Positions 8,693 to 15,451 of a stretch of DNA of 64,000 nt are shown here, in pieces. The stretch spans positions 1,364,001 through 1,428,000 of the forward strand of contig NZ_CACTIA010000005.1 of assembly GCF_902712915.1 (NCBI RefSeq). The letters are read 5' to 3'. Below the pieces are notes generated by a model that saw only the letters and a program-made list of their open reading frames with translations, was not told the origin of the DNA and ran no database searches. The position numbers and the translations under genes were made by a program. The DNA is from Acidiphilium sp. C61. GTDB lineage: Bacteria > Pseudomonadota > Alphaproteobacteria > Acetobacterales > Acetobacteraceae. Within the stretch, counting starts at the first letter, position 1; every line of letters starts with the position of its first letter.

Positions 8693-9555
8693 CGCGCCGT
8701 CTCAAGGGCGGCGCGCAGGGCGGCGAGCGCCGGCCCGGCGGGGGTGTCGGTCCGGTGGAACAGGGGCTGCAGCCGCGCCGCCTCGGCGATCCGCGCCACG
8801 GCGTCGCGCTGGGCCTCGATACGGTGGCGATAGGAAGCCGCCATGTCCTCGGCGCGGGAAATGTCCTCCGCCGGGCCGCCGGCGGGATCCTCGAAGAGCA
8901 CCCGCCCGCGAAACGGAAAATCGCATTCCGCGGGATCGAGCAGCTGGAGCAGGGCCCCGCCCCGCTGGCGCGCGCCCATCGCCGAGAGGGCGGCGGCGAT
9001 GGCCTCCGGCGGATCGAGGAAATCGCCAATCAGGGCGAGCCGGCCACCGGCGGGCGGCAGGGCGGCGTGCATCAGGAACCCGGCGGCGAGGCGTTCCAGC
9101 GCGCCGGGGCCGCCGAGCGGCGGGGTCCGGCGCCAGGCGGCGACGCGTTCGCCGCCATCGAGCGCCAGGGCCGCAAGCGCAAGGCCGAGCAGCAGCGCCC
9201 GATCCGCCTTGGACCCGCCGGGGCTGCTGGCAGGAAACGCCATGCCGGGATGATCCGCAATGTCGATGACGAGGGTTTCGGCGGTTTCCCATTCGCGCTC
9301 GCGGACATAAAGCCGCTCGCCGCGGGCGCTGCGCCGCCAGTCGATGCTGCGGGCCGGATCGGCGTGGTTCAGCTCGCGATACTGCCAGAACTGTTCGCCG
9401 GTGCCGGCGCGGCGGCGGCCATGATAGCCCGGCGCCATGGCGGAGGCGAGACGCCGGGCGGCGAGGATGAGGGCCGGCAGCCGGGCGGCGAGCGCGCCGG
9501 CCGCCGCGACATCGGCGGCCCGGCCCGGCCGGTCAGCCAAGGACGCGCGCCGCAA
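8689..9555 (-). CDS. DUF58 domain protein of the MoxR operon
   Basis: DUF58 proteins are partners of MoxR AAA+ ATPases and contain a degenerate von Willebrand A fold. The family signature is present around residues 48-90: GTGEQFWQYRELNHAD, then RSIDWRRSARG, then YVREREWE. This is followed by a TLVIDIADHPGM strand where a metal site would sit in a true vWA domain. At 288 residues it has no membrane segment, unlike many DUF58 proteins. The longest frame begins with TTG at 9555, overlapping the 3' end of the MoxR gene by 23 bp. Another TTG at 9540 and an ATG at 9438 are alternative starts, so the N-terminus is uncertain. Confidence 0.86.
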   Translation of the reverse strand: MRRASLADRPGRAADVAAAGALAARLPALILAARRLASAMAPGYHGRRRAGTGEQFWQYRELNHADPARSIDWRRSARGERLYVREREWETAETLVIDIADHPGMAFPASSPGGSKADRALLLGLALAALALDGGERVAAWRRTPPLGGPGALERLAAGFLMHAALPPAGGRLALIGDFLDPPEAIAAALSAMGARQRGGALLQLLDPAECDFPFRGRVLFEDPAGGPAEDISRAEDMAASYRHRIEAQRDAVARIAEAARLQPLFHRTDTPAGPALAALRAALETAR

Positions 9556-10561
9556 CCGCGCGGATCAGTGCCTCGACACTCTCTCCCTCGGCGCGGGCGG
9601 CAAAGGACAGCCCCATCCGGTGCCGCAGCACCGGCGCCGCCAGCGCGGCGACATCGTCGAGGCTCGGCGCTTCGCGCCCATCGAGCAGGGCGCGGGCACG
9701 GCTCGCCAGCATCAGCGCCTGCGCCGCCCGCGGCCCCGGCCCCCAGGCAAGGCCAGCGGCGATCCGTGGATCGGCCGCCGTTTCCGGCCGCGCGCCGCGC
9801 ACCAGCGCCAGAATCGCATCGACGATCCGCGCGCCCACCGGCATGGCGCGGACCACGCGCTGCGCGGCACGCAGGCCGGCGGGGTCGAACATCGGGGCAA
9901 CTTCCTGCCGGGCGAGCCCGGTGGTCGCCAGCAGCATGAGCCGCTCATCCGCCGCGGCGGGATAGTCGATGCGGATTTCGAACAGGAAACGGTCGAGCTG
10001 CGCTTCGGGCAGCGGATAGGTTCCTTCCTGCTCCAGCGGGTTCTGGGTGGCGAGAACGTGAAACGGATCGGGCAGCCGGCGGTTCAGCCCGGCCACCGCG
10101 ACCTGCCGCTCGGCCATGGCCTGAAGCAGGGCGGACTGGGTGCGCGGGCTGGCGCGGTTGATCTCGTCCGCCATCAGCAGCTCGGTGAACACCGGCCCCT
10201 CGATGAAGCGGAAGGCGCGCGTGCCGACGGCGGCGGTTTCGAGCACCTCGCTGCCGAGAATGTCGCCGGGCATCAGGTCCGGCGTGCACTGGATCCGGCG
10301 GGTGGACAGGCCCAGCGCATCGGCCAGCGCCTCGACCAGCCGGGTCTTGCCAAGGCCGGGCGCGCCGACGATCAGCGCGTGGCCGCCGGCCAGAATGGCG
10401 GCGAGGCACTGGTCGATCACATCGTCCTGCCCGATGATGACGCCGCGGATCTGCTCGCGGGCTGCGCCAAGCCGCGCGGCGGCGGCGGCGAAGGCGGCAA
10501 GAATGTCCGCCTCCTGTGGCGCGTTTACAATCGGCCCATCATTTTGCAACATTCCAGTCAT
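9533..10561 (-). CDS. MoxR-family AAA+ ATPase
   Basis: AAA+ ATPase of the MoxR group, chaperone-like enzymes that act with vWA or DUF58 partners to assemble or activate complexes. The 342 residues show Walker A (VGAPGLGKT), Walker B (LMADEINRASP), sensor 1 (VLATQNPLEQEGTYPLPEAQ) and the lid region ending GLSFAARAEGESVEAL. It is the first gene of a four-gene minus-strand operon and is transcribed divergently from DUF1285. An ATG at 10552 is an alternative start. A short inverted repeat in the divergent gap (10605-10637) is a possible control site. Confidence 0.93.
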   Translation of the reverse strand: MTGMLQNDGPIVNAPQEADILAAFAAAAARLGAAREQIRGVIIGQDDVIDQCLAAILAGGHALIVGAPGLGKTRLVEALADALGLSTRRIQCTPDLMPGDILGSEVLETAAVGTRAFRFIEGPVFTELLMADEINRASPRTQSALLQAMAERQVAVAGLNRRLPDPFHVLATQNPLEQEGTYPLPEAQLDRFLFEIRIDYPAAADERLMLLATTGLARQEVAPMFDPAGLRAAQRVVRAMPVGARIVDAILALVRGARPETAADPRIAAGLAWGPGPRAAQALMLASRARALLDGREAPSLDDVAALAAPVLRHRMGLSFAARAEGESVEALIRAVAARVLG

Positions 10562-10604
10562 TAATGATCGCCTGAATGGTTTTCCCGGAGCCGCACGCTG
10601 CCTA

Positions 10605-10637
10605 TATCCAATCTAATGCATATGAGGACGTTGGATA
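10605..10637. promoter_or_regulatory. inverted repeat in the divergent moxR / DUF1285 gap
   Basis: TATCCAA (10605-10611) and TTGGATA (10631-10637) form a 7+7 inverted repeat with a 19-bp spacer in the 86-bp region between two divergent operons. It could be an operator or a short hairpin in the DUF1285 leader. No regulator is identified. Confidence 0.3.
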
Positions 10638-10647
10638 GGGGCTAGTC

Positions 10648-11316
10648 GTGGACGATCATGGACTCGGGGCAGGCATGTCATCGGGAGCAGGTTCCGTTAC
10701 CCCACGGAATGCCTCCGAGAAGATTGGCACGGCGCGGTGCGGCGGGGTCATGCCGTCAACCGGGCAGGATTGGGACAAGGCCGCCCACCGGCCGAAGGGC
10801 CGCACGCCGGTCGATTGCGGCAATCTGCCGTTCCTGATCCGGCGCGACGGCACGTGGCTGTATCGCGGCAGCCCGATCGGCCGGAAATCGATGGTCTGCC
10901 TGTTCGCCAGCGTGCTGAAGCGGGATGACGACGGGGACTATCTGCTCGAAACCCCCGTCGAGCGCGGCCGGATCGAGGTCGAGGATGCCCCGTTCGTCGC
11001 GGTCGAACTCGACTGGCATGGCGAGGGTCGCGACCAGGTGCTTTATCTGCGCACGAATGTCGACGAGACGGTCGCCGTGGGAGCAGAACATCCGCTGCGG
11101 GTCGCGCACGACCTGCTCACCTGCGAGCCGACCCCCTATGTCCTGGTGCGCCCCGGCCAGGGACTGTTCCCGATCGAGGCGCGGATCAGCCGGGCCGTCT
11201 ATTATGAGCTGGTGGCGCTGGCCGAACCGGGCGTCCAGTTCGGCAAGCGGGTGCTCGGGGTCTGGAGTCAGGGTGCCTTCTTCTCGCTGGGCGAACTCGC
11301 CCAGACGGTCGACTGA
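10648..11316 (+). CDS. DUF1285 domain protein
   Basis: Conserved alphaproteobacterial protein of unknown function, 222 residues from the GTG at 10648. The DUF1285 core starts near residue 58: GNLPFLIRRDGTWLYRGSPI, then KSMVCLFASVL and YLLETPVERGRIEVED. It ends with SRAVYYELVALA and GVWSQGAFFSLG. AGGGG lies 7 bases before the GTG, supporting that start. An ATG at 10750 gives a 189-residue protein closer to the usual family length. It is first in a plus-strand operon with a CoA-type Nudix hydrolase (4-bp gap) and cca. Confidence 0.82.
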   Translation: MDDHGLGAGMSSGAGSVTPRNASEKIGTARCGGVMPSTGQDWDKAAHRPKGRTPVDCGNLPFLIRRDGTWLYRGSPIGRKSMVCLFASVLKRDDDGDYLLETPVERGRIEVEDAPFVAVELDWHGEGRDQVLYLRTNVDETVAVGAEHPLRVAHDLLTCEPTPYVLVRPGQGLFPIEARISRAVYYELVALAEPGVQFGKRVLGVWSQGAFFSLGELAQTVD

Positions 11317-11320
11317 GCCG

Positions 11321-11932
11321 GTGCCGATCGACGAGGAGGCCCTGCGGCGCGCGCTGCGTGGCCGCAAGTCGCAGGGCAAGGGACCGGGCGCGGCGCGGGC
11401 CGCGGCCGTCCTTGTCGGGATCGAGCCGGCGCGCGGCGTCTGGCTCACCCGGCGTTCGGAACATCTCGTCCACCATGCCGGCCAAGTGGCGCTGCCGGGC
11501 GGCACCGTCGACCCGTCCGACGCCTCGCCCGAGGCGGCCGCGCTGCGCGAGGCCGAGGAGGAAATCGGGCTCGATCCGCAATCGGTGGAGTTGCTCGGCC
11601 GGCTGGACGATTTCGCCACCGGCACCGGATTTCACATCACCCCGGTCACCGCGCTCATCCGCGGCACGCCTTCATTCAGGATCGCGCCCGAGGAAGTCGC
11701 GGCGGTGTTCCCGCTCGGGCTCGAAGACCTGCTCGATCCGGCGCTGCCGGAATGGCGGAAGGGAAACTGGCATGGCGGCACGAGGACGTTTCCCGTCTGG
11801 CCGCATCCGGATCACGTCATCTGGGGCGCCACGGCCTGGATCCTCTACCAGCTCGCGCTCACGCTGCGAGAAGCCGTGGGCGAAGCAATGGGCGAAGCAG
11901 CGGGCGAAACCTTTGGCGCGCTGCAGCGCTGA
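11321..11932 (+). CDS. Nudix hydrolase, probable CoA pyrophosphatase
   Basis: Predicted to split coenzyme A or its derivatives to 3',5'-ADP and phosphopantetheine; 203 residues. The family lead-in VWLTRRSEHLVHHAGQVALP precedes GGTVDPSDASPEAAALREAE, ending EEIG, which is the Nudix box plus the UPF0035/CoA-specific LTxR..LxxHxGQVxxPGG pattern. The start is a GTG at 11321, 4 bases after the DUF1285 stop; no ATG lies nearby in frame. The C-terminus carries three near-repeats of a GEA(M/A)GE motif. Substrate assignment rests on family motifs. Confidence 0.88.
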   Translation: MPIDEEALRRALRGRKSQGKGPGAARAAAVLVGIEPARGVWLTRRSEHLVHHAGQVALPGGTVDPSDASPEAAALREAEEEIGLDPQSVELLGRLDDFATGTGFHITPVTALIRGTPSFRIAPEEVAAVFPLGLEDLLDPALPEWRKGNWHGGTRTFPVWPHPDHVIWGATAWILYQLALTLREAVGEAMGEAAGETFGALQR

Positions 11933-12000
11933 GATTGTCCCGCGCCGTGCCGGCGGATGATGGTCTCGGCGGCAACATGACGCGCCAGGAAAACGACATC

Positions 12001-13176
12001 ATGCCGGAACCTCATGCCGCCATCGCCGACGACAAGAAGCTGGCGCGGCTGTGGGACGTGCTGCCGGAAGCGCGGATCGTGGGCGGGGCGGTGCGCGACC
12101 GGATTGCCGGGCGCACGGTCGCCGATATCGATCTTGCCAGCCCCCTGTCGCCGGAGACCGTCTCGCGCAGGCTCGCCGCCGCCGGCATCCGCGCCGTGCC
12201 CACAGGACTCGACCACGGCACCATCACAGCCGTGCTCGATGGCCGGCATTTCGAGATCACCACCCTGCGGCGGGATGTCGAGACCGACGGGCGGCATGCC
12301 GTCGTCGCCTTCACCGAGGACTGGCGGGAGGACGCCGCACGGCGCGACTTCACCATCAACGCGATGTCGATGGATCGCGACGGCACGATCCACGACCATT
12401 TCGGCGGCCAGGCCGATCTCGCGGCCGGAATCGTGCGCTTCGTCGGCGATCCGGCAACGCGGATCAGGGAGGATTTTCTCCGGATCCTGCGGTTCTTCCG
12501 CTTCTACGGGCGCTACGCCGTCGCGCCGCCGGATGCAGCCGCAATCGCCGCGATCCGGGCGCTGCGGGACGGGCTGTCCCGTCTTTCGGCTGAGCGGGTG
12601 TGGAGCGAGATCAAGCGGATCCTCGCGGCGCCGGACCCGCTGCCGGCGCTGCGCCTGATGGCCGAGACCGGCGTTTTGCCGCTCGTGTTGCCGGAGGCAA
12701 CGAGCCTTGCCGCGCTGGAACGCCTGCAGGCGCGGGGCGCCCCGGCCGATCCGCTGCTGCGCGTCGCAGCGCTGGTGGGCGGGGCGTTCCCGCCGCTGGC
12801 CCGCCGCCTGAAGCTCGCCGATGCCGAGCGCGCCCGCCTTGCCGCGATTGCCGCGTCCCCGGACCTGCCGGCAGATGCCGACGCCGCAGCACTGCGCCGC
12901 GCGCTGGCCGAGCGGCCGGCGGCGGTGCTGGCCGATCGCAGCTGGCTGACGGCGGACGATGCCGACCGCACGGCGCTGCGGGAACGTCTTGCAAGCATGG
13001 AGCGGCCGGAATTTCCGCTGAAGGGGCGCGATGCCCTCGCCCTCGGCGCGGCGGCGGGGCCAGCCGTCGGCGCGGCCCTCGCCGCCGTGCGGCGCTGGTG
13101 GATCGAACGGGACTGCCTGCCGGATGATGCCGCCTGCCGGGCGGAGCTGGCGCGGCGCCTGATATCATGCCCCTGA
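12001..13176 (+). CDS. cca: CCA tRNA nucleotidyltransferase / poly(A) polymerase family
   Basis: Adds or repairs the 3' CCA end of tRNAs, 391 residues. The class II nucleotidyltransferase head shows IVGGAVRDRIAG and the catalytic DIDLASP (DxD), then LDHGTITAVLDG, RRDFTINAMSMD and IREDFLRILRFFRF. The helical tail is Ala-rich. The ATG at 12001 has AGGA about 10 bases upstream; an ATG at 11977 is the alternative, adding 8 residues. It follows DUF1285 and the Nudix gene, a common alphaproteobacterial order. Family members may be poly(A) polymerases; the short tail favours tRNA repair. Confidence 0.92.
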   Translation: MPEPHAAIADDKKLARLWDVLPEARIVGGAVRDRIAGRTVADIDLASPLSPETVSRRLAAAGIRAVPTGLDHGTITAVLDGRHFEITTLRRDVETDGRHAVVAFTEDWREDAARRDFTINAMSMDRDGTIHDHFGGQADLAAGIVRFVGDPATRIREDFLRILRFFRFYGRYAVAPPDAAAIAAIRALRDGLSRLSAERVWSEIKRILAAPDPLPALRLMAETGVLPLVLPEATSLAALERLQARGAPADPLLRVAALVGGAFPPLARRLKLADAERARLAAIAASPDLPADADAAALRRALAERPAAVLADRSWLTADDADRTALRERLASMERPEFPLKGRDALALGAAAGPAVGAALAAVRRWWIERDCLPDDAACRAELARRLISCP

Positions 13177-13187
13177 GATTCGGCCCT

Positions 13188-13272
13188 TAGAGCACGTTCC
13201 GATCCATCCGGATCGGATGTCGTGCTCTATCTTGTTGATAATTAGAGCATCATCCGATCGGAGGATGCTCTC
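13188..13272 (-). repeat. dispersed two-hairpin repeat, copy 2 (B-A orientation, hairpin A shortened)
   Basis: Hairpin B (TAGAGCACGTTCCGATCC to GATCGGATGTCGTGCTCT) is followed by the reverse spacer ATCTTGTTGATAATT and a shortened hairpin A (AGAGCATCATCCGATCGG to GGATGCTCT). It fills the gap between the convergent genes cca and rlmE, where it could act as a two-way terminator. Confidence 0.85.
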
Positions 13273-13277
13273 GCGGT

Positions 13278-13955
13278 TCAGCCCTCCTCGGGCCGATAGC
13301 CGGTCGCGACGACGTAAAGTTCGCGGCTGTCCTTGCGGCTCGCCTCGGGCTTTGCATGGCGGACGACGGCGAAGCGCCGCTTCAGCGTCTCCAGCATCTC
13401 TCCCTGCGCGCCGCCCTGAAACAGCTTGGTGACGAAGGCGCCGCCGGGGGCGAGGTGACGGAAAGCGAAGTCGAGCGCGAGTTCCGCGAGGCCCATGATC
13501 CGCAGATGGTCGGTCGCGGTATGGCCGGTAGTGTTCGGCGCCATGTCCGACATCACGAGATCGACCGGCCCGCCCAGCGCCTCGGCAAGGGTTGCCGGCA
13601 TTGAATCATCCTGGAAATCGCCCTTGATCAGCACGGCTCCCCCGATCGGCTCGATATCGAGCAGGTCGATGCCGACGACGCGGGCGGCCCCGCGCTCCAG
13701 CGCCACCTGCGTCCACCCGCCCGGGGCGGCGCCGAGATCGACCACCCGCGCCCCCTTGCGGATCAGCCCGAACTTGCCATCGAGTTCGATCAGCTTGAAG
13801 GCGGCACGGGAACGGAGCCCCTTCTCCTTCGCCGCGATCACGTACGGGTCGTTGAGCTGGCGCAGCAGCCATTTCTGCGAGGAGGGCTTGTGCTTGCGCG
13901 CCATCTTGAGCCGCACGGCGGAGCGGCGGCGCGAGCCGATGGTCTCCCCGGTCAT
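13278..13955 (-). CDS. rlmE: 23S rRNA (uridine-2552-2'-O)-methyltransferase RlmE
   Basis: Methylates the ribose of U2552 in the 23S A-loop with S-adenosylmethionine, a late step of 50S assembly. The 225 residues show the SAM site VVDLGAAPGGWTQVAL and the RlmE K-D-K-E catalytic set: SRAAFKL, LVMSDMAPNTTG, FVTKLFQG and SRELYVVA. The ATG at 13955 overlaps the ppx stop as ATGA (13952-13955), so the two are co-transcribed. A basic N-terminal extension (about residues 1-30) is longer than in E. coli and probably contacts RNA. The gene ends next to dispersed repeat copy 2. Confidence 0.95.
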   Translation of the reverse strand: MTGETIGSRRRSAVRLKMARKHKPSSQKWLLRQLNDPYVIAAKEKGLRSRAAFKLIELDGKFGLIRKGARVVDLGAAPGGWTQVALERGAARVVGIDLLDIEPIGGAVLIKGDFQDDSMPATLAEALGGPVDLVMSDMAPNTTGHTATDHLRIMGLAELALDFAFRHLAPGGAFVTKLFQGGAQGEMLETLKRRFAVVRHAKPEASRKDSRELYVVATGYRPEEG

Positions 13956-15046
13956 GCCTGGCAACGGCGTGAGCGCGCGCGCGCGGTGCGGATCAGGCGC
14001 GTGAGCATGCCCTCGCGCAGCCCCCGGTCGGCAACGGCAAGGTCGGTGGCGGGCCACATCTCGGCGATGGCAGCGAAGATCGCGCAGCCCGGCAGCACGA
14101 AATCCACGCGGTCGGGGCCGATGCAGGGATGCTCGGCGAGCCTGTGGCGGCCCATCGCGCGGATCGAGTCGAGGCCCGACGCCACCACATCGTGCGGCAG
14201 CACGGCGCCATCGATCGCGCCACGGCGGTAGCGATCGAGATTGAGCGCGATGCCGGCGATGGTCGTCACCGTTCCACTGGTGCCGACGAGGCGCACGCCG
14301 CCCATGCGGATTTCCTGGCTGATGCGATGGGTCTCCTCGAAGGGGCGCAGCAGGGCCTTCACCTCGTCGACCACGCCGGCAAACCCGGCCTCGGTCTCGC
14401 ACCAGCCGGCGCAGCGCTCCGAAAGCGTGACGACGCCCACCGGGATCGTGTGATAGCCGATGAGCTGCGGGGTCACACGCTCGGAGTCGCCATGCGGGGC
14501 GGGAACGCGGACCCAGGCGATCTCGGTCGAGCCGCCGCCGATGTCGAACAGGATGGCGCGCCGTTCGGCCTGGCTGATCAGCGAGGCGCAGCTCTCCATC
14601 GCGAGGCAGATTTCCTCCCGCGGCGAGATCGTCTCGATCGGCAGGCCGGTTTCCGACCGCGCCCGCGCGATGAAGGCCGCCCCGTTCTCGGCCTGTCGGC
14701 ACGCCTCGGTCGCGATCGCCCTGGTGCCGGCGACCTGCCAGCGGCGGGAACGCTCGGCGCAGATGGCCAGCGCGTCGATCGCGCGGTCCATCGCCGCATC
14801 CGACAGCATGCCGGTTCGATACAGCCCCTCGCCGAGCCGCACGACCCGGCTGAAACTGTCGAGCACATGAAAGCCGCCGCCGCTCGGCACGCCAACCAGC
14901 ATGCGGCAATTGTTGGTCCCGAGATCGATCGCCGCGAAGGCCGGCGGGCGGGCGCGGCGATCCGGCAGGCGGCGGCGTTCGCCGTTCCCCTCGGCAACGG
15001 CGGCGGCAGACCCGGACAGACGCGGAACGACGAAGTTGGTTCCCAT
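13952..15046 (-). CDS. ppx: Ppx/GppA family exopolyphosphatase
   Basis: Predicted to release phosphate from polyphosphate or to hydrolyse pppGpp, linking phosphate storage and stringent response. The 364 residues have the actin-like ATPase signatures AAIDLGTNNCRMLVG near residue 38 and FDIGGGSTEIAW near residue 155. It is short for Ppx (E. coli has 513), lacking most of the C-terminal HD-like region, as is common for alphaproteobacterial Ppx/GppA proteins next to rlmE. The ATG at 15046 was chosen over a longer frame because the extension is unconserved-looking. It is the first gene of a two-gene operon with rlmE. Confidence 0.9.
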   Translation of the reverse strand: MGTNFVVPRLSGSAAAVAEGNGERRRLPDRRARPPAFAAIDLGTNNCRMLVGVPSGGGFHVLDSFSRVVRLGEGLYRTGMLSDAAMDRAIDALAICAERSRRWQVAGTRAIATEACRQAENGAAFIARARSETGLPIETISPREEICLAMESCASLISQAERRAILFDIGGGSTEIAWVRVPAPHGDSERVTPQLIGYHTIPVGVVTLSERCAGWCETEAGFAGVVDEVKALLRPFEETHRISQEIRMGGVRLVGTSGTVTTIAGIALNLDRYRRGAIDGAVLPHDVVASGLDSIRAMGRHRLAEHPCIGPDRVDFVLPGCAIFAAIAEMWPATDLAVADRGLREGMLTRLIRTARARSRRCQA

Positions 15047-15189
15047 GATTCCAATATAATGGGCTGACCCATGGGAAGAGAGCAAGTCAGATTTGCGTTG
15101 AACTCCAGATGGACGACAGCGGCGACAGTGCGATTGCCTCCGGCAATCGCTGGTGCTATGGCGTCCCACAGGTTCCGACGACCCGCGAC

Positions 15190-15263
15190 TGGGGGATAGT
15201 TTAGCGGTAGAACTCCCGGCTCTGACCCGGGCAGCCTTGGTTCGAATCCAGGTCCCCCAGCCA
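15190..15263 (+). tRNA. tRNA-Gln (anticodon CTG)
   Basis: Cloverleaf of 74 nt with encoded CCA. The acceptor TGGGGGA pairs with TCCCCCA, followed by discriminator G. The anticodon stem CCCGG/CCGGG encloses the loop CTCTGAC, giving anticodon CTG, which reads CAG (Gln). The T arm contains GGTTCGAATCC. It stands alone on the plus strand. Confidence 0.95.
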
Positions 15264-15451
15264 TATTTCTCAACATCGGCGATGATCTGGACGGATTGAC
15301 GCCATCCACTCGCCGTCGGCGCGAGCGGGGCTCAGCCCGTCCTGCCGGGCAACGCTCCCATGCCGCAGGGTCGCCGTTTCAAACGGACGCGTGAATTTCA
15401 TATATTCTGGTCTATACGGGGTGCAGGAAACGGACAGGCCGGGATCAAGGC

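Noticed and set aside
13956..14909. N-terminal extension of rlmE to 14909
   Set aside because: It would overlap all of ppx in another frame; RlmE family proteins begin near 13955, where the ATGA overlap is found.
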